DNA of 39,072 bases from Oscillatoriales cyanobacterium M59_W2019_021 (GCA_015295945.1 DVED01000108.1:1-39072), one strand, 5' to 3'. Positions 24,210-32,571 are shown, counted from the first letter of the stretch. Program-made: numbers and translations. The notes: a model not told the origin generated them from the letters alone.

Positions 24210-26221
24210 GCGGCATTGTTGGTATCTTTTATCTTGACGATCGCAGCGTCGAATCGAAACAACTCGAAAGCATGGTCGATCGGATCGCTCATCGCGGACC
24301 TGATGGCTCGAATCTGTGGCTCGAAGGCTCCGTTGGCTTCGGTCATCGGATGCTGTGGACGACCCCCGAATCGCTATTGGAAACCCTACCTTTAGCCAAT
24401 GCAACGGGTGATATCGTTCTCACTGCCGATGCTCGCATCGACAATCGCGACGAGTTAATTCAAAAACTAGATCTGAGCGATCGACCTGCCGAAAAGATTA
24501 CCGACTGCCAACTCATTCTATCTGCCTACGAAAAGTGGGGCAAAGATTGCCCGCAATATCTCTTAGGAGACTTTGCCTTTGCCATTTGGGACGGACGTCA
24601 GCAGCGTTTATTCTGCGCGAGAGACCATATAGGCGTTAAACCATTTTATTACTGCTATCAACCCGGCAAGAGGTTTTTCTTTGCCTCGGAAATCAAAGCA
24701 CTGCTGAGTTTGCCGGAAATTCCCCGCCGAATTAACGAAGTTCGCATCGCCGATTATCTTTATCCGATGTTGGAGGATAAAGCGATTACATCTTACCAGG
24801 GGATTTTCAGATTACCCCCCGCTCAAACCTTAACCGTCAGCGTCCGAGACGACATCAAACTGCAAACCTATTGGTCGCTCGACCCTTCTCGCGAGTTAAT
24901 TCTCGGTTCCGATGAAGAGTATGCCGAAGCCTTTCGCGAGATTTTTACCGAAGCGGTACGCTGTCGTTTGCGGAGTGCTTTTCCCGTCGGTTCCCACCTC
25001 AGTGGTGGACTCGACTCGTCTTCTGTAAGTTGCGTGGCACGCAATCTACTCCAAGAAAAAGATGTTACGTTGCATACCTTTTCCAATATTTTTGACGAGG
25101 TTCCCGAATGTGACGAGCGAACCTATATCGAACCTATCTTAGAGCAGGGGGGTTTTATTCCTCACTACCAACATCCCGATCGAGTCGGTCCCTTGACGGA
25201 ATGGGAACATTTTTTTGAGTGCCAAGACGAATCCTTTATCGGTCCGAGTTGCTACCTCCCTTGGATTCTCAATCGTGCCGCACAACAAGCGGGAGTGCGC
25301 GTAGTGCTAGATGGTTGCGATGGCGATACGACCGTTTGTCACGGCGATGCTTATTTTGCGGAATTGGCACGTCGGGAAGAATGGGAAAAGTTTTTAGTTG
25401 AAGCTAAAGCTGTTTCTCAAAATTTTAAAGGAACGCCGTTAGGATTTCTCTATCAATATGGAATTCCCTATCTAGAAGAACTGGCGAAGCAGTGGCAATG
25501 GGTCGTGTTTGCTAAAAATGCCCGAGAAATCCGCAAGTATTTCAAGATTTCTTACAAACAACTCTTTCTCCAACACGGTCTCAAACCGATCGTTCCTGAA
25601 TTTTGCCGATCGCTCTGGAAAAAGTTGCGGGGACAATCCGAACCCGTCAAGAAGGCAACGTCCGTTATCAATCCTCGTTTCGCTGAAAAGATGGGAATGA
25701 GTTACCGCCTAGAATCCTTTGGTGGAATTCCCAAACCTCCTGTAACAGTGCGAGATTTTCATTGGCGCAAACTGACGTCTGGTGTTTTCCCCTTTGTTCT
25801 CGAATTATCCGATCTCGGTGCGGCTGCCTTCTCGATCGAAGCTCGCCATCCTTTTATGGACAAACGACTGATTGAATTTTGTTTGGCTGTTCCTGCCGAG
25901 CAAAAGTTGAATCAAGGATGGTCTCGGTTAATTTTACGCCGAGCGATGGAAGGGATTCTTCCCAAGCCAGTGCAATGGAGAGGGGGGAAAACAGACATGG
26001 CTCCCAATTTTATCCATGGGTTATTGAAACACAATCGGGATCTGATTGATGAAGTTGTGCGTCAACATTCTGAAGATGTGACTGAGTATATCGATTTAAA
26101 TTTGGTTCGCCAATGTAGAGATTTAGTCTTTCGATCGGCGATCGTTCAAGAAAGTAACATAGTTTATCTTTGGCAATACGTTTCGTTAGCTTTGTGGTGT
26201 CGCGCTCAACAAGTTAAATAA
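24206..26221 (+). CDS. Lasso cyclase (asparagine synthetase B-like)
   Basis: The 671-residue protein has an N-terminal class II glutamine amidotransferase-like domain (residues 1 to ~200: HRGPDG, then LLGDFAFAIWDGRQQRLFCARDHIGVKPFYY). A C-terminal synthetase domain follows with the ATP-pyrophosphatase loop SGGLDSS (266-272) and EARHPFMDKRLIEFCLAVP. In lasso clusters this enzyme adenylates the Asp/Glu side chain and closes the macrolactam. Residue 2 is Ser (MSGIVGIF) where glutaminases have the Cys nucleophile, consistent with a cyclase that does not use glutamine. The start is GTG 24206, overlapping the B2 stop. Confidence 0.93.
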   Translation: MSGIVGIFYLDDRSVESKQLESMVDRIAHRGPDGSNLWLEGSVGFGHRMLWTTPESLLETLPLANATGDIVLTADARIDNRDELIQKLDLSDRPAEKITDCQLILSAYEKWGKDCPQYLLGDFAFAIWDGRQQRLFCARDHIGVKPFYYCYQPGKRFFFASEIKALLSLPEIPRRINEVRIADYLYPMLEDKAITSYQGIFRLPPAQTLTVSVRDDIKLQTYWSLDPSRELILGSDEEYAEAFREIFTEAVRCRLRSAFPVGSHLSGGLDSSSVSCVARNLLQEKDVTLHTFSNIFDEVPECDERTYIEPILEQGGFIPHYQHPDRVGPLTEWEHFFECQDESFIGPSCYLPWILNRAAQQAGVRVVLDGCDGDTTVCHGDAYFAELARREEWEKFLVEAKAVSQNFKGTPLGFLYQYGIPYLEELAKQWQWVVFAKNAREIRKYFKISYKQLFLQHGLKPIVPEFCRSLWKKLRGQSEPVKKATSVINPRFAEKMGMSYRLESFGGIPKPPVTVRDFHWRKLTSGVFPFVLELSDLGAAAFSIEARHPFMDKRLIEFCLAVPAEQKLNQGWSRLILRRAMEGILPKPVQWRGGKTDMAPNFIHGLLKHNRDLIDEVVRQHSEDVTEYIDLNLVRQCRDLVFRSAIVQESNIVYLWQYVSLALWCRAQQVK

Positions 26222-26273
26222 CCATCGAATACAAACTTAAAAGAGCAATACCTCATAATCTTGAAAACTGCTA

Positions 26274-26294
26274 TAAGAACGAAATTCGTTCTTA
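26274..26294. promoter_or_regulatory. 21-bp inverted repeat between cyclase and precursor
   Basis: TAAGAACGAA-A-TTCGTTCTTA is a perfect 10-bp inverted repeat around one base, 53 bp after the cyclase stop. A run of eight T begins about 12 bases later, so it may be a weak terminator or an operator. A second, smaller repeat ATCAAG-AG-CTTGAT lies at 26316-26329, touching a TATAAT at 26329-26334. Confidence 0.5.
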
Positions 26295-26437
26295 ATCAAT
26301 TTGAATTTTTTTTCGATCAAGAGCTTGATATAATTTCTTAAACTTTCTATTTTTTTATTTAAATAGTCGTTTACATTTACTTTAAAAACGTCAATTTTTA
26401 TGCTTAGTTTCATATCAGTAACTTTATGAAATAACTA

Positions 26438-26467
26438 TTGACGATTGCCAGAAATCGAGGCTACATT
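26438..26467 (+). promoter_or_regulatory. Candidate promoter and ribosome binding site of the lasso precursor
   Basis: TTGACG (26438-26443) and TACATT (26462-26467) are separated by 18 bp, pointing to a start near 26474. A strong AGGAG at 26504-26508 lies 9 bases before the precursor ATG at 26518. The precursor therefore probably has its own promoter, separate from B1-B2-C. Confidence 0.5.
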
Positions 26468-26517
26468 AATAGATGTAAGCGCAGTAATGCAACCTAATTC
26501 CCTAGGAGATTTAAAAT

Positions 26518-26724
26518 ATGAAATCCACTTACAATGCTCCCAAGCTGATCCAACACGGAAATTTGGAAGAAATTACCCAAGCTGTGGGAAGTTTGAAATT
26601 TAGCGACACAATTTACCTCAACGACCAAGCTCTTGCGGCTTCTCACGGTTCTCAAGACGCTCACGTCGTTCCTTGCTCTGGCTCTACTTGCACCAGCGAT
26701 CAAGGAGTCAACTCCCCTCAATAA
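26518..26724 (+). CDS. Lasso peptide precursor
   Basis: The 68-residue peptide has a leader that follows the lasso rule exactly: Y5-x2-P8-x-L10-x3-G14-x5-T20-Q21 (MKSTYNAPKLIQHGNLEEIT). Cleavage after Q21 gives Ala22 at core position 1 and Asp30 at core position 9 (AVGSLKFSD), the same Ala1-Asp9 ring geometry as paeninodin. The remaining tail (residues 31-68) is unusually long and holds C53 and C58, a GSQD segment and the end GVNSPQ. An alternative short core, Gly55 to Gln68 with Asp61 at position 7, lacks the penultimate Thr. Genes for B1, B2, cyclase, kinase, exporter and nucleotidyltransferase surround it. The start is set by AGGAG 9 bases upstream. Confidence 0.9.
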   Translation: MKSTYNAPKLIQHGNLEEITQAVGSLKFSDTIYLNDQALAASHGSQDAHVVPCSGSTCTSDQGVNSPQ

Positions 26725-26735
26725 TATTTGAGACT

Positions 26736-26859
26736 ATGAGTTGCAGCCATTTAGCTGTACTCATTGATTGGTATTACATCATTAATATTAGGCTCGATCG
26801 AAATCTGAATTAATTTAAGTCTATTCTTAAATTCTCACATTTCAAGAATCGAGCCTAAT
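26736..26859 (+). terminator. Two strong hairpins between precursor and kinase genes
   Basis: The first hairpin is ATGAGT (26736-26741) pairing with ACTCAT (26759-26764), with CAGC/GCTG inside. The second has an outer 12-bp perfect stem ATTAGGCTCGAT (26787-26798) and ATCGAGCCTAAT (26848-26859), enclosing a perfect 8-bp stem AATTTAAG/CTTAAATT (26812-26833). There is no long T-run, so partial termination or 3'-end protection of the precursor mRNA is more likely than full termination. Confidence 0.6.
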
Positions 26860-26887
26860 CTCAATATTTTCATAAAGGAAAAGCAGA

Positions 26888-27814
26888 ATGTATAATTACA
26901 AAGCCTATAACTTATCTATTAAATCAGATTTTTATTTTCCCGAACTTCTCGATATAGAAAATTCAGCAAGCTCAGATATAGAAATTCGGATTAGTTTCCT
27001 GTCAATTTCTAATTCAGAAATCGACAATCATCCTACCTCATTTTTAGGAAAAGTTGACGGTGCGGGTTTGTTTTTAATCCGGAACGGTAATGAAATTATT
27101 GTCGATCCCGAACCTGGAGTTGAAGAAGCATTAATTCGTCCTTTACTTCTCGGACCGATTATGTGCATTTTGCTGCGGCAAAGAGGAATGCTCGTTTTGC
27201 ATGGTAGCAGCGTCGTGATTGGAGATGAGGCGATCGCTTTTATCGGTCATTCTGGATGGGGAAAATCAACCCTTGCTGATTCGTTTCATGCCAAAGGTTA
27301 TCCTCTCTTAACTGACGATGTAATGGCGCTGCGAATGGATAGAACGCAACCTATTGTTTTCCCTAGTTTTCCACAAGTGAAGCTGTGGCCCGATGCCGCA
27401 AAATCGATTGGGCACGATCCTTCTCAATTACCCTTCCTCAACTCGCAGTCGGAAAAACTCGCTCACAAACTGACAAATGGTTTTGTCCGAGACGCTCTGC
27501 CTTTAAAACGCTTGTACGTTTTGGGAGTGGGAACTCACCACGAAATTATTTCTTTACAACCCCAACAAGCTTTTGTCGAACTCGTTCGTCATTCTAGAAC
27601 CATTACATTACTCAATGATTCGCTCTTCCTCGGCAACCATCTTCAGCATTGCACGAAACTCATCGAGCAAGTCCCCATTGCCCTCCTGAATCGATGTAAA
27701 TCTTTAGCCGCTATCCCCGAACTGATCGAGTTAATCGAAAATGATATCGCCACTCTCAATTCTCAAATTTGGGAAAACCAGAGAAATGATTCTTATTCGC
27801 TTTGCTCGGCTTAA
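26888..27814 (+). CDS. HPr-kinase-like protein of the lasso cluster
   Basis: The 308-residue protein has the HPr kinase P-loop GHSGWGKST (G120-T128), after VLHGSSVVIGDEAIAFI and followed by YPLLTDDVMAL (D143-D144, metal/catalytic). N-terminal residues 1-95 form the small domain usual in this subgroup. True HPr kinases regulate PTS sugar uptake, but genes of this type in paeninodin-like clusters phosphorylate the lasso precursor on a serine near the C-terminus. Here Ser66, third from the end, is the nearest candidate (inference). AAAGGA lies about 10 bases before ATG 26888. Confidence 0.9.
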   Translation: MYNYKAYNLSIKSDFYFPELLDIENSASSDIEIRISFLSISNSEIDNHPTSFLGKVDGAGLFLIRNGNEIIVDPEPGVEEALIRPLLLGPIMCILLRQRGMLVLHGSSVVIGDEAIAFIGHSGWGKSTLADSFHAKGYPLLTDDVMALRMDRTQPIVFPSFPQVKLWPDAAKSIGHDPSQLPFLNSQSEKLAHKLTNGFVRDALPLKRLYVLGVGTHHEIISLQPQQAFVELVRHSRTITLLNDSLFLGNHLQHCTKLIEQVPIALLNRCKSLAAIPELIELIENDIATLNSQIWENQRNDSYSLCSA

Positions 27815-27908
27815 TAAATTATTGTATTTCCAGATTTTTGGCATATTAGATTGAATGAGAATTGTTCTTAGATGCCAATTTTGAACGTAACTCATCGACG
27901 ATTTTTCG

Positions 27909-29777
27909 ATGTTGAGGATAGATAAAGTGGGTTCATCCTTCCAGACTAAATTACACAAAGCGATCGCTCAACTCTCCTACTTCCCGCAAACTTTGCGGCT
28001 CTTGTGGTCGGCTGCTCGAAATTGGACGATCGCTTGGGCAATTCTACTGGTAATTCAGGGGTTAATTCCCGTTGCCATTGTTTATCTCACTCGTCAAGTT
28101 GTTAATAGCTTGGTGGCAGTTACGGGTGCGGGTTTAGCGTGGGAAAGCCTCCAGCAAATTCTATTCCCAACGGCATTGCTTGTAGGTGTTTTGTTACTCA
28201 CTAGTAGTTTGAGCAGCGCGATCGAATGGGTGCGTACTGCTCAAGCTGAATATGTCGAGGATTATATCAATACTGCTATCAATCAAAAGTCGATCGAGGT
28301 CGATTTATCGGTTTACGAATCTTCCGAATATTACGATTATTTAAACCGCGCTCTCAGCAACGCCAGCAGTAGCTCTCTAGCTCTCCTGGAAAATACGGGA
28401 AGTCTGTTTCAAAACAGTATTACTTTATTTTCGATGGCAGCAGTGTTAATTCCTTATGGGTTATGGCTGCCAGCCGTTCTGGTCGTGAGTGCTTTTCCCG
28501 CATTTTATATGGTGTCGTACTTCAATCGCCGCTATCACCACTGGTGGCAGAAAAGTACGACCGATCGACGACGGTTGCAATACTATCAAATGCTGATGAC
28601 GAATAATCAAGTCGCATCGGAATTGCGACTGTTTAACTTAGGATCGTCATTTCAAGCAACCTATCGACAGTTGCGCCGCCAACTCAGAGCCGAGCGATTA
28701 AAACTTATTGCCATTCAAAGTTTGGGTAGCTTGTTAGCCAGCATCACCGGATTGATAATGGTTGGTTTGGCAATGGCTTGGACGGTGCGACAAGTGTTGC
28801 AAGGACAGATGACCCTAGGCGATTTAGCCCTCTTTTTCCAGGCTTTCAATCAGGGGCAAAATTTACTGCGATCGCTCCTGGGCAGCTTGGGAAAAATTTA
28901 TCGCAACAGCTTATTTGTTAGCAATCTCTTCGCCTTTTTACGCCTAGAACCTCAAATCGTAGATCCGCCGCAACCGCAACCCACTCCGGCAAAAATTCAG
29001 CAGGGAATCTGCTTCCGGAACGTCTCCTTTGCGTATCCCAATAGCGATCGCCACGTTCTCAAAGATTTTAACCTCACTATCCCCGCTGGGAAAATCGTTG
29101 CCATTGTCGGCGATAACGGCGCGGGCAAAAGTACCCTCGTCAAACTCCTCTGTCGCTTTTACGATCCGTCTTCCGGCAAAATCGAACTCGATGGTATCAA
29201 CCTGCGCGACTTTGCTGTCGAAAAACTCCGACGCCTGATTACCGTTCTCTTCCAATTCCCCATCACCTACCAACTCACTGCCGCTGAGAATATCGCTTTG
29301 GGCGACCTATCTGCCAATCCCAGCACCGACAACATCGAAATGGCAGCTAAGGGTGCTGGAGCGCACGAAATTATCGATCGCTTGCCCAAAAAATACGACG
29401 CTCTCCTCGGTAAATACTTCCCGGGCGGAACGGATCTCAGCGGGGGAGAATGGCAGCGCATCGCCCTCGCTCGTGCCTTTTTGCGCCGCGCCCAAATGAT
29501 TATTCTCGACGAACCCACCAGTGCCATGGACCCCTGGGCGGAATTCGATTGGTTGGAACGATTCCGCACCCTCGCTAACGGTCGCACTGCCGTTGTCATT
29601 ACCCACCGCTTTACCCTCGCTATGCGTGCCGACATCATCCACGTTATGCGCTTCGGGGAAATTGTCGAATCGGGAACCCACAACGAACTCATCGCTCGCG
29701 GTGGTTTCTACGCTCAATCCTGGAAAACCCAAATGGAAGCCACCCAAGACTCGGCTCTCGAAAACGCTCTCGTTTGA
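27909..29777 (+). CDS. ABC exporter (fused membrane and ATPase domains), lasso D protein
   Basis: The 622-residue half-transporter has a six-helix membrane domain (about residues 30-330) and a nucleotide-binding domain. The latter has Walker A GDNGAGKST (401-409), Q-loop FQFPITYQ, signature LSGGEWQ (510-516), Walker B MIILDEP (530-536) and H-loop VITHRFT. There is no N-terminal C39 peptidase domain, as expected when B2 removes the leader. It should export the mature peptide, giving self-protection. ATG 27909 is used; a GTG at 27927 preceded by GAGG is an alternative that changes only the N-terminal tail. Confidence 0.93.
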   Translation: MLRIDKVGSSFQTKLHKAIAQLSYFPQTLRLLWSAARNWTIAWAILLVIQGLIPVAIVYLTRQVVNSLVAVTGAGLAWESLQQILFPTALLVGVLLLTSSLSSAIEWVRTAQAEYVEDYINTAINQKSIEVDLSVYESSEYYDYLNRALSNASSSSLALLENTGSLFQNSITLFSMAAVLIPYGLWLPAVLVVSAFPAFYMVSYFNRRYHHWWQKSTTDRRRLQYYQMLMTNNQVASELRLFNLGSSFQATYRQLRRQLRAERLKLIAIQSLGSLLASITGLIMVGLAMAWTVRQVLQGQMTLGDLALFFQAFNQGQNLLRSLLGSLGKIYRNSLFVSNLFAFLRLEPQIVDPPQPQPTPAKIQQGICFRNVSFAYPNSDRHVLKDFNLTIPAGKIVAIVGDNGAGKSTLVKLLCRFYDPSSGKIELDGINLRDFAVEKLRRLITVLFQFPITYQLTAAENIALGDLSANPSTDNIEMAAKGAGAHEIIDRLPKKYDALLGKYFPGGTDLSGGEWQRIALARAFLRRAQMIILDEPTSAMDPWAEFDWLERFRTLANGRTAVVITHRFTLAMRADIIHVMRFGEIVESGTHNELIARGGFYAQSWKTQMEATQDSALENALV

Positions 29778-29832
29778 GCCAACTTAAGCGAATTGACACG
29801 ATCTTGTATCCCTCATCTGGAGTTTCCCGCTC

Positions 29833-30918
29833 ATGTCTACTACACTTGTCCGCCATCTTTTGCGTTTGGTATTGGCAAATCCCCATACCGATGAGTTGGA
29901 GTCCGCCCGACTGGACTTGAAGTCAGCCACTCAATCCCAGTGGCAGCAAGCTTTAGAAACCCTGGCATTACATCGATTGCTGCCCCTCGTGGCTTATTCT
30001 TTAGAAAAGCGCGGTTTTACCGACCCGATTCCCCCTGCCGTGCTAGAGGGACTGCAAGCCTCGTACCGCCAAACCCTCGCCCAAAATACGATTTTTCTGC
30101 TATCCCTCGCGGGCATCTTACGAGCCATGGAGGCGCGAAAGTTGCATCCCGTTTTGTGGAAAGGCATCGTCTTAGCCGACAGTTTCTACCCGGATTTGGG
30201 AACTCGCCCCATGACCGATATCGATTTTTCGATTCCAGGGGATGAGCTAGAGGAAGCCATTGCGGCGTTTGCATCGCTGGGATTCGTCAAGCGAGACCAC
30301 ATGACGACTGAGGATGCCATTTACGTTGCCAATGCGATGGGCGTTTATTGCGACGTTCACCATCGCGTGCGGTTGTTTGAGGGTAAGGAGTCGATGAATT
30401 TGACGGTTGACGTGCCGCCCCAACAACTCCAAGTCCCGACGTTCAGGATTTTAGAACCGAATGCCATGTTGGTACACTTGGTATTTCACCTCAACGGACA
30501 TCTCAACGAAACCGGTCTGATGCTGTCTTGGATTCTCGATATTGCCTTTGTGTTGCGCCAATGGGGGAGTTCCCTCGCTCCGGCGAGGTTGCAGCAACTC
30601 ATGCCTGAGAAGCGGCATTGGGTGTCTTTATTTCGGATCTTGCGTTTTCTCGAAGCGGAGTTTGACGAACCCATCCCAGAGTGTTTGGCAGCTTCCGCCC
30701 GGAATTTTGCGCCGTTTACGCTGGGGGAAATTCTCCGTCAGCGACGGTTGACGATGTGGGAGTTACCCCATTGGCGGGGATGGCTGCGACTGGGTGCGAG
30801 CCGATTAGGGATCGAATTGAAGCGCGGTTATCCGACGCTGCAAGGTGACGATTTGCTGGGATGGGTGACCGATGCGGCAACGGCACGACGGATGGCAAGC
30901 TATCCGATTTCTCAGTAA
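29833..30918 (+). CDS. Nucleotidyltransferase family protein of the lasso cluster
   Basis: The 361-residue protein belongs to the NTP_transf_5-type nucleotidyltransferases. VLWKGIVLADSFYPDLGTR (K110-G111) and PMTDIDFSIP (D129-x-D131) form the catalytic pattern. EDAIYVANAMGVYCDVHHRVRLFE continues the fold and HLVFHLNGHLN is the later helix. Members recur in lasso clusters next to HPr-kinase-like genes and are suspected of tailoring the phosphorylated peptide. The activity here is inference. It lies 55 bp after the exporter gene on the same strand, after GGAG. It is probably the last gene of the cluster, since the next gene has a different character. Confidence 0.86.
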   Translation: MSTTLVRHLLRLVLANPHTDELESARLDLKSATQSQWQQALETLALHRLLPLVAYSLEKRGFTDPIPPAVLEGLQASYRQTLAQNTIFLLSLAGILRAMEARKLHPVLWKGIVLADSFYPDLGTRPMTDIDFSIPGDELEEAIAAFASLGFVKRDHMTTEDAIYVANAMGVYCDVHHRVRLFEGKESMNLTVDVPPQQLQVPTFRILEPNAMLVHLVFHLNGHLNETGLMLSWILDIAFVLRQWGSSLAPARLQQLMPEKRHWVSLFRILRFLEAEFDEPIPECLAASARNFAPFTLGEILRQRRLTMWELPHWRGWLRLGASRLGIELKRGYPTLQGDDLLGWVTDAATARRMASYPISQ

Positions 30919-31047
30919 GAGGCTGTTGATATACTCTTTCTTAAGAGCGATCGAAGAGGTTCAAACTTAACCTTCCAGCCGAGAGGCAACTGGTAAGATG
31001 AGAGGCGTTGTTTAGTGAATGACCCACTCATCCACAGGAGTTTCACC

Positions 31048-31653
31048 GTGCTGGAAAACCGCGACTATACCTTGATTATCGACAAAAGCGGCAGTATGTC
31101 CGCCCAAGACCAAGCCGATCGTAAAAGCCGCTGGGAAGTCGTGCAAGAATCAACCCTGGCGCTGGCGCAAAAATGCGAAGAGTTCGATCCCGACGGCATA
31201 ACGGTTTATGTTTTTTCGAGTCGATTCAAGCGCTATGATAATGTCACCTCCGATAAAGTGACGCAAATTTTTGAGGAGAACGATCCGGTAGGACGCACGG
31301 ATCTCGCCAGCGTCTTACAGGACGCCCTCGATAACTTCTTCGCACGCAGAGCGGCAGGGACGACCCAACCCAATGGGGAAACCATGTTGGTGATTACCGA
31401 TGGGGAACCCGACGATCGCAAAACCGTGATGAAGCAAATTATCGAAGCTTCTCGGAAAATCGATCGCGACGAGGAATTGGCGATTTCCTTTATCCAAGTC
31501 GGCGACGATCCCAAGGTAACGGAGTTTTTGAAGGCATTGGACGATAACCTGCAAGAAGCCGGGGCAAAGTTCGATATTGTCGATACTGTGACCTTGGAAG
31601 ATATGAAGGGTTTGAGTCTCTCAGATGTTCTGCTCAACGCGGTCGTGGATTGA
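31048..31653 (+). CDS. VWA-domain protein
   Basis: The 201-residue protein is a single von Willebrand A domain with an intact MIDAS site: DKSGSMS (D12, S14, S16), the threonine in GRTDLASVLQ and the aspartate in VITDGEPDD. It probably binds other proteins in a metal-dependent way; no enzymatic motif is present. GTG 31048 is chosen over GTG 31015 because AGGAG (31036-31040) lies 7 bases before it. There is no signal peptide or membrane segment, so it acts in the cytoplasm. MoxR-type ATPases often pair with VWA proteins, but no such gene is adjacent here. Confidence 0.88.
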   Translation: MLENRDYTLIIDKSGSMSAQDQADRKSRWEVVQESTLALAQKCEEFDPDGITVYVFSSRFKRYDNVTSDKVTQIFEENDPVGRTDLASVLQDALDNFFARRAAGTTQPNGETMLVITDGEPDDRKTVMKQIIEASRKIDRDEELAISFIQVGDDPKVTEFLKALDDNLQEAGAKFDIVDTVTLEDMKGLSLSDVLLNAVVD

Positions 31654-31788
31654 ACAGATCTCCTCTAGCTCCATCCTCGACATCTGTTGCGCTCCTTCCA
31701 TCTGGCTCGAGGTGGCAGGAGCGAGGTAAGAAATAGGGTTAGGGGAAAGAGATCCGGGGGTGAAGAGGTGAGAACATGAGGAGACAGT

Positions 31789-31856
31789 GACCCATTACCC
31801 AACCCCAAACCCCAAACTCCCAATGACGAATGACAAATGACCGATGATCGATGACT
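31789..31856. repeat. Heptamer tract overlapping the next start codon
   Basis: CCCATTA and CCCCAAA-type units are followed by ATGACGA/ATGACAA/ATGACCG-type units, one of which supplies the ATG of the gene at 31844. This is the same repeat class as 9079-9183 and 11479-11543. Confidence 0.65.
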
Positions 31857-32485
31857 CCAAATCCAGACAACCCGGCGATGCGGTCTTTGCCACCTTTAAG
31901 ATTCCCTACGAAAAATGGCAGCATTTCCAGCACGCCGCGCAGTTGGAAGGAAAAACGGCATCGGCAACGTTAGTGGCATTTATCGAACAATACTTATCTC
32001 AAGAGAAAACTTCTCTTTCGTCCAAAGTGCAAACGGCGGAACTGCCTTCCTTAGAGCAACTGGAAATGGAGATCGAACAGATATTGGAAAAGCGCCTGCG
32101 GCAAGCTGCGCTTCCCCAAGTGACCGGTTTGGAGGAAAAACTCGATCGCCTCGAACTCGTATTGCGAAAATTTGACGAACGATTGGGAAAAGTCGAGACT
32201 GCCGTCAGTCAGTGGAAATCCCAGCAATACCAACCCCCTGATTTAGTGGATGTCGAAGCCGTTCCCGTGAAGGGCGATCGATCGTCGGAAACTCGGCAAC
32301 CCCAACCCACGCCTTCAGAAGCTGAAATTGGGGTTGCCGAACGCACGTTATGCGAGCAATTCGGTCTCAATCCGGATACCTTGATGCGACACGCGCGGAT
32401 GCGGGGTTTATCGGCGGCGGAGTATTTGCACCAGGTGACGGGGTGGGTGTATCGCGATGGGAAATACTATCCGGGCGATCGATAA
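31844..32485 (+). CDS. Conserved cyanobacterial protein, RHH-like start and coiled coil
   Basis: The 213-residue protein has a short N-terminal segment resembling ribbon-helix-helix proteins (GDAVFATFKIPYEKWQHFQH, then ASATLVAFIEQYL). A coiled coil (about residues 66-130, LEQLEMEIEQILEKRLRQA, EKLDRLELVLRKFDERLGKV) follows. A proline-rich linker leads to a C-terminal helical domain ending WVYRDGKYYPGDR. No function is recognised; DNA binding through the N-terminus is a guess. ATG 31844 falls inside the repeat tract, so the true start may be slightly downstream, but the conserved segment begins only about 11 residues later. No ribosome binding site is evident. Confidence 0.72.
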   Translation: MIDDSKSRQPGDAVFATFKIPYEKWQHFQHAAQLEGKTASATLVAFIEQYLSQEKTSLSSKVQTAELPSLEQLEMEIEQILEKRLRQAALPQVTGLEEKLDRLELVLRKFDERLGKVETAVSQWKSQQYQPPDLVDVEAVPVKGDRSSETRQPQPTPSEAEIGVAERTLCEQFGLNPDTLMRHARMRGLSAAEYLHQVTGWVYRDGKYYPGDR

Positions 32486-32551
32486 TGGTCATGGGTCACC
32501 GTCTTCCGCTCTCCCGAACGTCTAAACTCCTCGATCGAGATCGATCTGTGT

Positions 32552-32557
32552 TATAAT
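32552..32557 (+). promoter_or_regulatory. -10 box TATAAT before tRNA-Thr
   Basis: A perfect TATAAT ends 14 bases before the tRNA 5' end. No TTGACA-like -35 stands out at 16-18 bp upstream. Confidence 0.5.
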
Positions 32558-32571
32558 TAAAAACTGACAGT

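Noticed and set aside
26643-26724. Short C-terminal core (Gly55 to Gln68, Asp at position 7) as the lasso core
   Set aside because: It lacks the penultimate Thr of the leader; the Thr20-Gln21/Ala22...Asp30 reading fits the spacing rule exactly. Kept only as an alternative.
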